Assembly: GCF_021513175.1 (NCBI RefSeq)
Contig: NZ_CP090953.1
Span: 62,001-126,000, forward strand
Direction: 5' to 3'
Length of the DNA stretch: 64,000 nucleotides
DNA from: Sphingomonas sp. S2-65
GTDB taxonomy: Bacteria > Pseudomonadota > Alphaproteobacteria > Sphingomonadales > Sphingomonadaceae
Below the pieces are notes generated by a model that was given only the letters and a program-made list of their open reading frames with translations, did no database searches and was not told the DNA's origin. Below are positions 25,250 to 33,720 of this stretch, piece after piece; position 1 is the first letter of the stretch; the number at the start of each line of letters is the position of its first letter. The position numbers and the translations under genes are program-made.

Positions 25250-25355
25250 GTTCCCTTTTCCCTTCACGGGAGAGGGTTAGGGAGAGGGGCCTGGAGGTAG
25301 CGCATGGCACTTGCCCCTCTCCCCGACCCTCTCCCCTGAAGGGGAGAGGGAGCCT
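25250..25355. repeat. intergenic inverted repeat between CgeB-like genes
   Basis: GGGAGAGGGTTAGGGAGAGG on the left (from about 25268) pairs with CCTCTCCCCGACCCTCTCCC on the right (about 25316-25335), followed by CTGAAGGGGAGAGGG. It resembles family B in its G-run content but is a distinct sequence. May attenuate transcription into the last CgeB-like gene. Confidence 0.7.
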
Positions 25356-25366
25356 TTTTGCCATCG

Positions 25367-26449
25367 TCATGCCGGCACGCTCATGCGCGCGCGCTGCTCG
25401 GTGAGGATCGCGTGGACCTGATGCCCGCGCAGTTCATAGGTGTGTTCGGCCAGCACGCGGGCGAGCGCCCCGTCACCGATCGCGCGGGCGCGCTCGGGCG
25501 TCAGCGCCTTGAGATGCTCGGCGACGTCCTGGCCGTCGCGCGCGACCAGCACTTCCTCGTCGGGCTTCAGGAACTGTTCGATCCCTTCCCACGCGTCGGT
25601 GATCAGGCAGGCGGCGGCGCCGGCAGCCTCGAACACCCGGGTCGCCGGCGAAAAGCCGATATTCGCCATCGAGTCTCGCGCTACGTTGAGCACCGCGTTC
25701 GGGGTGCAGTTGAAGGCGTTGTGATCGGCGGTGCCGACATGGCCGATCGCGCGGACATTGTCCGTCATCGCCTTATCGTGCCAGCCATTGCCACCCAGCA
25801 TGAACTTGCGCTCGGGCAGCAGCGCGGCGGCGCGCAGGAAGAATTCCTCGATCCGCGCCTCTCGGTCGGGAAGGCGGTTGGCCAACAGTCCGAGATCGGC
25901 GGCGAAGCGGTCGTTGCGCGGCGCGGGGTGGTGGGTCTCGGGATCGAGCGCGTTGTAGACAGGGATGCAGCGCTTGGCGCCGAAGCCTTCATAGGCGTTG
26001 ATGACGGGTGGGCCGCCGCCATAGGTCAGCACCATGTCGAGCTCGCGAAGCGCGGCATGGACCGGGTGGTCATCGGCTTGGCGCATCTCGTCCAGCGTCG
26101 CGGCGGCATCGACGTCCCAGAAGATGCGGATCGCGTTGCGGTGGCGCAGGATGCCCTGGATCAGCTCGGCGTCGAACACGCCGACGCCGCTGGCCTTCAC
26201 CACCACGTCGGCGTCGCCGCCGGCATCGAGCACCCTGGCGAGCGCGTCGGTGGTCGCGGGATAGACGACGACCTTGGCATAGGAAGGCGGTTCGATGTCG
26301 CGGTGCTGCTGGCGGTCGAACGCGTCGGGTTCGTAGAAGGTGATATCGTGGCCGTGGCTCGCGAGCGCCTTGAGGATGCCGCGATAATAGGTGGCGGCGC
26401 CGTTCCAGTAGGAGGACAGGAGGCTGGAGCCGTAAAAGGCGATCTTCAC
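25367..26449 (-). CDS. CgeB-like glycosyltransferase (copy 2)
   Basis: 360 residues, same architecture as its neighbours: MKIAFYGSSLLSSYWNGAATYYRGILKALASHGHDITFYEPD at the N-terminus and NVARDSMANIGFSPATRVFEAAGAAACLITDAWEGIEQF near the C-terminus. The central part (GLLANRLPDREARIEEFF) is the nucleotide-binding half start. Paralogous to copies 1 and 3 but clearly diverged, so each likely makes a different linkage. Overlaps copy 3 by four bases. Confidence 0.82.
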   Translation of the reverse strand: MKIAFYGSSLLSSYWNGAATYYRGILKALASHGHDITFYEPDAFDRQQHRDIEPPSYAKVVVYPATTDALARVLDAGGDADVVVKASGVGVFDAELIQGILRHRNAIRIFWDVDAAATLDEMRQADDHPVHAALRELDMVLTYGGGPPVINAYEGFGAKRCIPVYNALDPETHHPAPRNDRFAADLGLLANRLPDREARIEEFFLRAAALLPERKFMLGGNGWHDKAMTDNVRAIGHVGTADHNAFNCTPNAVLNVARDSMANIGFSPATRVFEAAGAAACLITDAWEGIEQFLKPDEEVLVARDGQDVAEHLKALTPERARAIGDGALARVLAEHTYELRGHQVHAILTEQRARMSVPA

Positions 26450-27576
26450 GCGAGGATCCTCAAATGGCTTGGGGGAGTGGCGGCTTGCTGCGGGCGCAAC
26501 GTGGCGACGATGTCGAGCAATTCGTCGACGCGGTGTGCGCAGGTGTGGCGATCCAGGATGGTTTCGAGGCCGCTGTTGACCAGATGCTCGCGCAGGCCCG
26601 CGTCGTTCTGGAGATCGCGCAGCTGGCGAGCCATCTCGGCGCCGTTGCGTGCGACCAGATAGTCCTGGCCGGGACGGAAAAGATGTTCGGCATCGTCCCA
26701 GGGCGCGGAGACGAGCGGGATGCCGCAGGCCAGCGCCTCGAACACGCGGATGGTGGGAATGCCCGGCAGGATCGTACTGTAGAAGCGGCGCGGCACATGC
26801 ACGGTCGCTATATGGCGGGCGAAGATCTCTGGCGCGCGGGCGTTGGGCGCCCAGCCATGATAGCGCACGCCGTAGCGGGCGAGCATGGCCTTCGCCTCAT
26901 CGGGATAGCGCACGCCATAGATGTCCAGCGGCAGCGCGGTTTCCTGGGCGGGGCGGAACAGGAAGTCCTCCAGTTCGGCGGTGCGCTCGCCATCGCCCCA
27001 ATTGCCGATCCACACCAGCCCCTGGCGGTCCTGCTCCTGCGCGGGCGGATGGAAGTGACGGGTGTCGGCGGCCTCGTGCCAGGTCCAGACGCGATCCTGC
27101 CAGCCCCAGCCGCGATAAACCTCGGACAGCGTCTCGCCGAACGCGAGCACGCCGTCATAATCCTCAAGGTCATAGGCCTGCATCGACGCGGGCTCGCTGA
27201 CCGCGCGGTGGTGGGTGTCGTGGAAGAGCAGAGTGAACGGCGCACCGCCCCGGCGGATGGCGCCGAGTTTGGCGACTAGATGATGGTCGTTCCATTCGTG
27301 CACGATCACCAGATCGGCGCCGTCGACGAGCCGGTCGAGCTGGGCGAGCGGGGTGTAGGTGCGCGAGCTGAGCTCGGGATAGGCCTGGCGATAGGCGTCG
27401 AGCCCGGCCTCGCCATGGTCGGCGACCAGGTTCTGGAGGCTCCAGGCGCCTTCGGGCTCCCACACCGCCACTTCATGACCGCGCGCGATCAGCTCGCGCA
27501 GCACCCCGCGCAGGAAATGGGCGTTGCCATGATTCCAGCAGCTGGACAGCGAATGCGTGAAATAGACGATCTTCAT
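26446..27576 (-). CDS. CgeB-like glycosyltransferase (copy 3)
   Basis: 376 residues: MKIVYFTHSLSSCWNHGNAHFLRGVLRELIARGHEVAVWEPE start and YSTILPGIPTIRVFEALACGIPLVSAPWDDAEHLFRPGQDYL in the C-terminal half, the typical ExxACG loop of GT-B transferases. The segment FHDTHHRAVSEPASM is specific to this copy. Overlaps both neighbours by four bases (ATGA), so it is made in step with the GT4 and CgeB copy 2. Confidence 0.82.
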   Translation of the reverse strand: MKIVYFTHSLSSCWNHGNAHFLRGVLRELIARGHEVAVWEPEGAWSLQNLVADHGEAGLDAYRQAYPELSSRTYTPLAQLDRLVDGADLVIVHEWNDHHLVAKLGAIRRGGAPFTLLFHDTHHRAVSEPASMQAYDLEDYDGVLAFGETLSEVYRGWGWQDRVWTWHEAADTRHFHPPAQEQDRQGLVWIGNWGDGERTAELEDFLFRPAQETALPLDIYGVRYPDEAKAMLARYGVRYHGWAPNARAPEIFARHIATVHVPRRFYSTILPGIPTIRVFEALACGIPLVSAPWDDAEHLFRPGQDYLVARNGAEMARQLRDLQNDAGLREHLVNSGLETILDRHTCAHRVDELLDIVATLRPQQAATPPSHLRILA

Positions 27577-28691
27577 GCGGCTCGTTTCGCAGGCGCCTTG
27601 GCGGCTAGGTCGGTGAACAGGGTGGCCATCGCCGCGGCCTTGGCCTCGGGCGTGTAGCGGGCGGCGCGGCTACGTGCGGCGCTGCCGAGGCGGTGGCGCA
27701 GCGCAGGGTCAGCGAGGATCGTCTCGACCCCGGCGGCATAGCCCGCCGCGTCGTCAGGTGCGACGAACAGCGCGGCGTCGTCCCAAAGCTCGCGGAAGGT
27801 GTCGATGTCCGACAGCACGAGCGGGCAGCCGGCATGCGCGGCCTCGAGCACGGCGAGGCCGAAGGGCTCGAAGCCGGCGGCGGAGACGAACACCGGGCGC
27901 GCGGCGAGGCGAAGCGCCAGTGCCGCGCTCGACAGATGCCCGAGAGCGTGAAGATGTTCGAGCGCGATGGTCTCGCCATGCGGTCCGCGCACTGCGCCGG
28001 CGGCGTGAAACGACACCGATAGCGCGGCGGCGGCGCGGTCGAGGGTGCGAATGCCTTTGACCCGGTCCCACAGCCGGCCGGCGGTGAGGGCGAAGTCCTC
28101 TTGCGGCATTGCCGGCCCGGGCGCGGGCAGGAGCGGGGGCCGGCCATTGTGGATCGCGCGGGGTGTCTCCGCCAGGGCATAGTGCCGCGCGACCGTGGCG
28201 GCATAGGCCGCGCTGGGGGCGACGACCAGGTCGGCGGCGTGCAGCCCCTCATCCATCAGCAGGCGGTGCCAGCGATATTGCGGGGCGAGATCGCCCCCGA
28301 ACGCCGCGCTCCACCAGGTGGCGACGCAGCCATGCGTCACCGCCAGCACCGGCACGTCGAACTTCGCGCGGGCGCCCAGCGTCGGCATATTGAGCTGGAC
28401 GATGTCGGCACCGAGCTTGCCGGCAAGCGCGGCGATCGCCTCGCCCGCGGCGAGCACCGGCTCGGGCGCGTCGCACAGCCAGTCGAGCGGAAGGCGCGTG
28501 TCCACCAGGGTCAGGCGCTTGACTCGCTTCGCCTCGGCGCGCTGCGCGGGGCTGGGCGAGGGGCCGAGCACGGCGAGCGTCGTCTGCACGCCGTGCGGGC
28601 CGAGCGCGGCGGCCAGGTCGAGGGCGTATTGCCACACCCCGCCGACCGCGTCCGCCGTCATCAGGAGCTTGAGGGGCGCTGCCCCGCTCAT
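27573..28691 (-). CDS. GT4-like glycosyltransferase
   Basis: 372 residues. N-terminal LLMTADAVGGVWQYALDLAAALGPHG is the acceptor half of GT4 enzymes; the C-terminal half has ALTAGRLWDRVKGIRTLDRAA and VSAAGFEPFGLAVLEAAHAGCPLVLSD, the EX7E motif that binds the donor diphosphate. Retaining transfer is expected. No membrane segment. ATG 28691 overlaps the upstream stop; the open frame continues upstream but only as a shadow of the epimerase. Confidence 0.87.
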   Translation of the reverse strand: MSGAAPLKLLMTADAVGGVWQYALDLAAALGPHGVQTTLAVLGPSPSPAQRAEAKRVKRLTLVDTRLPLDWLCDAPEPVLAAGEAIAALAGKLGADIVQLNMPTLGARAKFDVPVLAVTHGCVATWWSAAFGGDLAPQYRWHRLLMDEGLHAADLVVAPSAAYAATVARHYALAETPRAIHNGRPPLLPAPGPAMPQEDFALTAGRLWDRVKGIRTLDRAAAALSVSFHAAGAVRGPHGETIALEHLHALGHLSSAALALRLAARPVFVSAAGFEPFGLAVLEAAHAGCPLVLSDIDTFRELWDDAALFVAPDDAAGYAAGVETILADPALRHRLGSAARSRAARYTPEAKAAAMATLFTDLAAKAPAKRAA

Positions 28692-29764
28692 GCAGTCAGG
28701 CGTTCCGGCTCTTGCGCGGGGGTCAGGGTAAAGCCGCGTTCCTCGGCCAGCCACTGCGCCAGTGCTGCCACGCCGTCGCGCCACGGCACCTTGGGGCTGA
28801 GGTCGAACGCGGCTTCGGCGGCGCGGGTGTCGGCCACGAAGTAGCGCTGGTCGCCTGCGCGCCAGTCCGAATAGTCGATCTCGACCGGGCGGCCGATCAG
28901 GTCGCCGATATGGGCGAGGAGCTGGCGCAGGCTGACGGCGTTCTGCGGCCCGCCGCCCAGGTTGAAGGCGCGGCCGGAAACCTGCTCGATCCGCTGCCAG
29001 GCATGGACATAGGCTTCCACTGCATTGGACACGTCGAGGATGTCGCGGACCTGGTGGCCGTCGCCGTACAGCGTGATCGGCTTGCCTTCGAGCGCGCGGA
29101 TCAGGAAATGCGCGACCCAGCCCTGATCCTCGGTGCCCATCTGGCGATGGCCGTAGATGCAGCTCATCCGAATGACGGCGGTGGGGATGCCGAAGCTGCG
29201 TGCATAATCGAGGACATATTGGTCGGCGGCGCCCTTCGAGCATCCATAAGGCGTGTGGAAGTCGAGGGGGCGGTCTTCGCCGATGCCATGGTCGCGGATG
29301 CGCGGATCGGTGGGCACATAGGCCTCGTCCTCCAGCGCGAAGTCGAGGTCGATCAGGTCGCCGTACACCTTGTTGGTCGAGGCGAAGATGACGGGCGTCC
29401 TGGTCTCGCGCAGCGCGTCGAGGACGTTGAGCGTGCCGCGGATGTTGATCTCGAAATCGTCGCGCGGATCGACCATGCTGGTCGTCACCGCCACCTGTGC
29501 GGCGAGGTGGAACACCGCCTTGGCGCGGCACGCGGCCTGGGCGACCGCCGCCTCGTCGCGGATGTCGCCGATTATGGCTTCGATCCGGTTGTGGTGGCGC
29601 TGTTGGAGCCAGCGCAGGTTGTTCTCGACACCGGGGCGGCTGAGCGCGTCATAGACGATGACGGAGTGGCCTTCGCCTGCCAGCCGGTCGGCCAGGTTCG
29701 AGCCGATGAACCCCGCGCCGCCCGTGATCAGGATCGGGCGGTCGTCCTGCACGGCGCTGCTCAC
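28688..29764 (-). CDS. NAD-dependent sugar epimerase/dehydratase (extended SDR)
   Basis: 358 residues. Rossmann start ILITGGAGFIGSNLADRLA, Asp at the end of strand 2 (VYDALSR), catalytic Ser/Thr (FASTNKVYGD), YGCSK (YxxxK) and the substrate part DQGWVAHFLIRALEGKPITLYGDGHQVRDILDVSN. This last form is that of CDP-tyvelose 2-epimerase or similar nucleotide-sugar epimerases. GTG 29764 overlaps the upstream stop (GTGA); a GTG four codons later is possible. Donor sugar unknown. Confidence 0.83.
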   Translation of the reverse strand: MSSAVQDDRPILITGGAGFIGSNLADRLAGEGHSVIVYDALSRPGVENNLRWLQQRHHNRIEAIIGDIRDEAAVAQAACRAKAVFHLAAQVAVTTSMVDPRDDFEINIRGTLNVLDALRETRTPVIFASTNKVYGDLIDLDFALEDEAYVPTDPRIRDHGIGEDRPLDFHTPYGCSKGAADQYVLDYARSFGIPTAVIRMSCIYGHRQMGTEDQGWVAHFLIRALEGKPITLYGDGHQVRDILDVSNAVEAYVHAWQRIEQVSGRAFNLGGGPQNAVSLRQLLAHIGDLIGRPVEIDYSDWRAGDQRYFVADTRAAEAAFDLSPKVPWRDGVAALAQWLAEERGFTLTPAQEPERLTA

Positions 29765-30879
29765 GCGACCAGGCCCCGCTTTTCGAGCTCGGCGCGCGCC
29801 TGGGCGACATTGTCGACGGCCGTCTGCTCGGCGACCCAGCCGGCGAGTTCGGCCAGCCCTTCGACGAAGTCGGTGCGTGCCTGGAAGCCGAACTTTTCGG
29901 CGGCCAGGCTTGTGTCGCAGAAGCAGTGGCGGATGTCGCCGGTGCGCGACTTGCCGACGATCTCGGGCTCGATGTCGTTCTTGCCCATCGCCTGGGCGAG
30001 CGCCTGCGCGACTTGCGTGACCGAACGGTCGTTGCCCGAGCCGACGTTGAAGGTCTCGCCGACGACGTCGGGGTGGACGAGGGCATCGGCAAAGGCGCGG
30101 GCGACGTCGGTCACATGGACAAAGTCGCGGCGCTGCTCGCCATCCTCGAAGATCATCGGCTGTTGGCCGTTGAGCAGGCGCGAGGCGAAGATCGCCAGCA
30201 CGCCGGTATAGGGGTTGGAGAGCGCCTGGCCGGGACCATAGACGTTGAACAGGCGCAGGCACACGCTTTCGATGCCGTAGGGGCGGCCCATGATGTGGGT
30301 GGTGCGTTCCTGGACGTACTTGTTGAGCGCGTAGATCGACGACAGGCTCGGGCGCTTCCATTCGGGCGTGGCGACCGGAGTCAGCGGGCGGCCCTGCGCG
30401 TCGGTGGGTTCCCAGTTGGCCTGGCCGTCCTTGACGACGCCGCGCTCGGCATTCTCGACCAGCTTGCCGTCGGCGTCGCGGTACAGGCCCTCGCCATAGA
30501 TCGACATCGAGGAGGCGGTGACCACGCGGCGCACGGGATTGTCGATCAGCCGCTCGAACAGCACTGCGGTGCCGACGTCGTTGGCGCTGGTGTAGCGCTC
30601 GACTTCGTACATCGACTGGCCGACGCCGACTTCGGCTGCCAGGTTGATGACGCTGTCGGTACCCTTGAGCGCCGCTGCCACCTTTTCGCCGTCGCGGATG
30701 TCGGCATGGATGAACTCGACGTCGCCGGCGATGTCGGCGGGCAGCGCCGCGTCAGCGCCGTGGACCTGCTCGATCAGGCTGTCGAGCACGCGGACCTTGT
30801 TGCCGCGGCTGAGGAGTTCCCGGGAGACGAAGCGGCCGATAAAGCCCGCGCCGCCGGTGATCAGGATGGTCTCGGACAA
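29761..30879 (-). CDS. NAD-dependent epimerase/dehydratase (extended SDR)
   Basis: 372 residues, first gene of the leftward run. ILITGGAGFIGRFVSRELL for NAD, TASSMSIYGEG with the catalytic Ser, SIYALNKYVQERT (YxxxK), then LFNVYGPGQALSNPYTGVLAIFASRLLNGQQPMIFEDGEQRRDFVHVTDVA, a form common in dTDP- and UDP-hexose 4-epimerases. Both epimerases probably supply the nucleotide sugars used by the four transferases of the run. The 255-bp divergent region upstream should hold its promoter. Confidence 0.85.
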   Translation of the reverse strand: MSETILITGGAGFIGRFVSRELLSRGNKVRVLDSLIEQVHGADAALPADIAGDVEFIHADIRDGEKVAAALKGTDSVINLAAEVGVGQSMYEVERYTSANDVGTAVLFERLIDNPVRRVVTASSMSIYGEGLYRDADGKLVENAERGVVKDGQANWEPTDAQGRPLTPVATPEWKRPSLSSIYALNKYVQERTTHIMGRPYGIESVCLRLFNVYGPGQALSNPYTGVLAIFASRLLNGQQPMIFEDGEQRRDFVHVTDVARAFADALVHPDVVGETFNVGSGNDRSVTQVAQALAQAMGKNDIEPEIVGKSRTGDIRHCFCDTSLAAEKFGFQARTDFVEGLAELAGWVAEQTAVDNVAQARAELEKRGLVA

Positions 30880-31134
30880 CTATACCCCCATTCAGTCTTG
30901 ACGCGCCCGGCGATCACGCCCGCGACGCGGGATTGCCAGCAATTCAATTTAGGTTACAAAGCGCTAGCGAGCTTACTTTATCGTTTCGCCCGCGCGATCC
31001 TCAATGCTTCTTCTTCTTCTTTGTTCCACGCCCATCGTTCCGATAACGGAACCGTCGGCGAGGCGGTAGGTTTGTAGAAGCTGACCGGAGCGCATCGCGC
31101 GTTCCCACGACGAGACCGGGAGCCTCTGCGCGCA

Positions 31135-31731
31135 GTGACGGCGACGATATTTCTCATCCGGCACGCGTCGCACGCGCATTTGGGGAAGATCCTGTCGGGG
31201 CGGCTCGGCGGGATCGGGCTTACGTCGTCGGGCATAAGCGAAGCCGAGCGACTGGCCGATCACCTGCGGCTTCATGATCTGGCGGCGATCCAATCGAGCC
31301 CGGTGCAGCGCGCGCGCGAAACGGCCGCTGCCATCGCGGCGGGCAGGGGGCTGGACGTCGACGTCGCCGAAGCTTTGGACGAGATCGATTTCGGCGACTG
31401 GACCGGCAGCGCGTTCGAGGCGTTGGTCGGCGATCCCGAGTGGGACCGTTGGAACGACAGCCGCGCCACCGCCGCGCCCCCATGCGGCGAAAGCATGGCG
31501 GCGGCGCAGGCGCGCGTGGTGGCGCATCTACGGGCGCTTGCCGGCAACCATCCCAGCGAAAGCGTGGCGGTGGTGACGCATTGCGACATCATCCGCGCGG
31601 CGCTTGCGCATGTGCTCGGGCTTTCGCTCGACGACTTCCACCGCTTCGACGTGGACCCCGCCTCGGTCAGCCGTATCGCAATGGGCGATTGGGGAGCGCG
31701 GGTTTTGAGCATCAACGAGGTTTGCCGATGA
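31135..31731 (+). CDS. histidine phosphatase family protein
   Basis: 198 residues, phosphoglycerate mutase-like. RHG-type motif reads LIRHASHAH (catalytic His about 9), the second part IQSSPVQRARETA has the second Arg, Glu in EIDFGDWTG and the second His in VVTHCDII. Phosphosugar or nucleotide-sugar precursor dephosphorylation would fit this neighbourhood (inference). GTG 31135 is chosen since no in-frame ATG precedes the motif. The next gene starts inside its stop (ATGA). Confidence 0.84.
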   Translation: MTATIFLIRHASHAHLGKILSGRLGGIGLTSSGISEAERLADHLRLHDLAAIQSSPVQRARETAAAIAAGRGLDVDVAEALDEIDFGDWTGSAFEALVGDPEWDRWNDSRATAAPPCGESMAAAQARVVAHLRALAGNHPSESVAVVTHCDIIRAALAHVLGLSLDDFHRFDVDPASVSRIAMGDWGARVLSINEVCR

Positions 31732-32546
31732 ACGACATGGCTCCGATCCACCCCGCGGAAGACCGCGCCGCCGAGCTGCGTGCGCAGGTCGAGGCGCTGG
31801 GCCCCTGGTTCCACAATATCGACCTGGGCCACGGCGTCACCACGGCCCCCGACCATTTCCTGGGTGACTATCCGCGCTTCAAGTTCGCGCGCTTCGCCGA
31901 CGCGATCCCCGCCGACCTGACCGGCAAGACCGTGCTCGACATCGGCTGCAACGCGGGCTTCTATTCGATGGAGATGAAGCGGCGCGGCGCGGCCCGGGTG
32001 GTCGCGATCGACAGCGACGACCATTACCTGGCCCAGGCCAGCTTCGTCGCGCAGACCCTGGGTTTCGAGGACATCGAATTCCGCAAGCTCGACGTCTATG
32101 ATGTCGGCGCGCTGGGCGAGACGTTCGACCTGGTGATCTTCATGGGCGTGCTTTACCATCTGCGGCATCCGCTCTTGGCGCTCGACCTGATCCGCGAGCA
32201 TGTCGCCGGCGACATGATGCTGTTCCAGACCATGCAGCAGGGCTCGAAGGACGTGCTGGAGGTTCCCGAGGACCATCCCTTCCACGTTCCCGGCACCAAC
32301 AACCCGCCCGATTATTTCGATGATCCGGCCTATCCGAAGATGCATTTCATCGAGCGCAAGTTCGCGAACGACTGGACCAATTGGTGGGCGCCCAACAAGG
32401 CGGCAAGCGGGGCGATGCTGCGCGCCTCGGGCTTTACCATCGAGGCGCAGCCCGAACACGAAGTCTATCTTTGCCGTGTCGCACCCGTTCCTTATGGGGA
32501 CTGGGCCGGCGGCATGGCCGTCTATCCGGCAAGGGGGAATACATGA
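31728..32546 (+). CDS. SAM-dependent methyltransferase, TIGR04290-like
   Basis: 272 residues. Class I fold with TVLDIGCNAGFYSMEMKRRGA (motif I, about 64-84), VIFMGVLYHLRHP and an unusual C-terminal part FHVPGTNNPPDYFDDPAYPKMHFIERKF. Length, C-terminal part and gene company match my memory of TIGR04290, a group found in rare, uncharacterised glycosyltransferase clusters. It may methylate the finished sugar. Overlaps the phosphatase before and the hydrolase after by four bases each. Confidence 0.8.
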   Translation: MNDMAPIHPAEDRAAELRAQVEALGPWFHNIDLGHGVTTAPDHFLGDYPRFKFARFADAIPADLTGKTVLDIGCNAGFYSMEMKRRGAARVVAIDSDDHYLAQASFVAQTLGFEDIEFRKLDVYDVGALGETFDLVIFMGVLYHLRHPLLALDLIREHVAGDMMLFQTMQQGSKDVLEVPEDHPFHVPGTNNPPDYFDDPAYPKMHFIERKFANDWTNWWAPNKAASGAMLRASGFTIEAQPEHEVYLCRVAPVPYGDWAGGMAVYPARGNT

Positions 32547-33556
32547 TCGAAGCCGCGATGATCTGGAACGAGCCCAACAACAAATCGCATTGGGACCCCC
32601 AGATCGACCCGGACTGGCGTATGTTCGCCGAGCATGTGACGCTCGCCGGCAACGCCATCCAGGCGATGAACCCGGCCGTTACCCGCGTGCTGGGCGGCAT
32701 GTCGCCGATCGACCCGCACTGGCTGCGCAAGATCGAGGCGCATGGCGCATTGGACGCCGTCGACGCGGTTGCCGTGCACGGCTTCCCGCTCGACTGGAAT
32801 CTGTGGCCGCTTTCCGCCTGGCCGGAGAAGATCGCCGAGATCAAGGCGGTCACCGATAAGCCGGTGTGGGTCACCGAAGTCGGTGTGAGTTCGTTCGGCG
32901 CCGAGGAAGTCCAGGCCTTTGGCCTGGAGCGTACCGCCGAGCTGCTGAAGGGCGTCGCGCCGCGCGCCTTCTGGTACTCGCTCTACGATCTGCCGATGAG
33001 CTGGGGTGCGGAGACCCGCCACCGCGAGGCGGAAGGATCGTCCTATTACCGTCACTTCTATCTGGGCCTGATCCGCGAGGACGGGACCCCCAAGCCGGCG
33101 CTCGACGTCTATTCGCGCTATGCCGCCGATCTCGGCCTGATGCAGTGGTTCCATTTCGAGGACCCGCGGCTGGACGACGCCGTCGCGTGGATGAAGCGGC
33201 TCGGCACCAAGCGACTGCGCACCGGGCTGAGCTGGGCCGACAGCTTCCGCCCGAATGCAATCGACTGGTTCGACCGCATGATGGGCGCGCTGGAGGAGTT
33301 CGAGGTTACCGTCACCTTCTGCTTCACGCCAGCCCATCTGGGCGTCGCGCCGCACCACACCAGCCCCGCACGCGATCCCCAGGCCTTCGCCGATTTCTGT
33401 GCTTGGATGATCGACCGCTACGCTCCCGGCCAGGCGGAGCGGCCGGCGGTCGAGGCGCCGGCTCTGCCGGACGGCGTGGAGGTTCAGGCGGCAGAGCTGG
33501 CGACGCTGAACTTCAATCGCGACGAACGCCTGGCAGGGGAGCGCAGCGCCGCCTGA
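32543..33556 (+). CDS. GH-A clan hydrolase (beta-xylosidase-like), apparently circularly permuted
   Basis: 337 residues. The protein begins at beta-strand 4: WNEPNN at residues 8-13 (acid/base Glu10), strand 6 AVHGFP, strand 7 VWVTEVGVSSFG with the nucleophile Glu112, strand 8 FWYSLYDLP, and a last helix of GH39 type (GLIREDGTPKPAL, 175-187). Only then, from about 200, come parts that look like strands 1-3 of the same barrel: WMKRLGTKRLRTGLSWAD and EVTVTFCFTPAHLGV. No signal peptide, so cytoplasmic. ATG overlaps the methyltransferase stop; no upstream extension is possible in frame without entering that gene. Confidence 0.75.
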   Translation: MIEAAMIWNEPNNKSHWDPQIDPDWRMFAEHVTLAGNAIQAMNPAVTRVLGGMSPIDPHWLRKIEAHGALDAVDAVAVHGFPLDWNLWPLSAWPEKIAEIKAVTDKPVWVTEVGVSSFGAEEVQAFGLERTAELLKGVAPRAFWYSLYDLPMSWGAETRHREAEGSSYYRHFYLGLIREDGTPKPALDVYSRYAADLGLMQWFHFEDPRLDDAVAWMKRLGTKRLRTGLSWADSFRPNAIDWFDRMMGALEEFEVTVTFCFTPAHLGVAPHHTSPARDPQAFADFCAWMIDRYAPGQAERPAVEAPALPDGVEVQAAELATLNFNRDERLAGERSAA

Positions 33557-33580
33557 GCCGGCGGCCGCCGTTCGACCGTC

Positions 33581-33678
33581 GGATTCCCCGGCGGAGGCCG
33601 GGTCCAGCCGCGAAGGGGCGTGACGACAGCCCCTGCTTCATAGCGCAGCCTAACTGGACCCCGGCCTCCGCCGGAGAG
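33581..33678. repeat. intergenic palindromic repeat, family A
   Basis: ATTCCCCGGCGGAGGCCGGGTCCAG on the left pairs with CTGGACCCCGGCCTCCGCCGGAGA on the right, around a 46-base loop. Lies between the hydrolase gene and the convergent SDR gene, where it may end both transcripts. Confidence 0.8.
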
Positions 33679-33720
33679 CAGTATATAGCAGGGATCCACC
33701 TTCCACCGGTGAGCCGCCGC

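Noticed and set aside
31002..31020. Short CTT repeat, possible phase-variation tract
   Set aside because: Only about five units, outside any supported coding start and a trinucleotide, so it would not shift a frame.
30973..31134. Two overlapping minus-strand frames before the phosphatase
   Set aside because: Both extend antisense into the phosphatase, have no clear ribosome site and no similarity; an Arg or Glu run comes from the CTT repeat.
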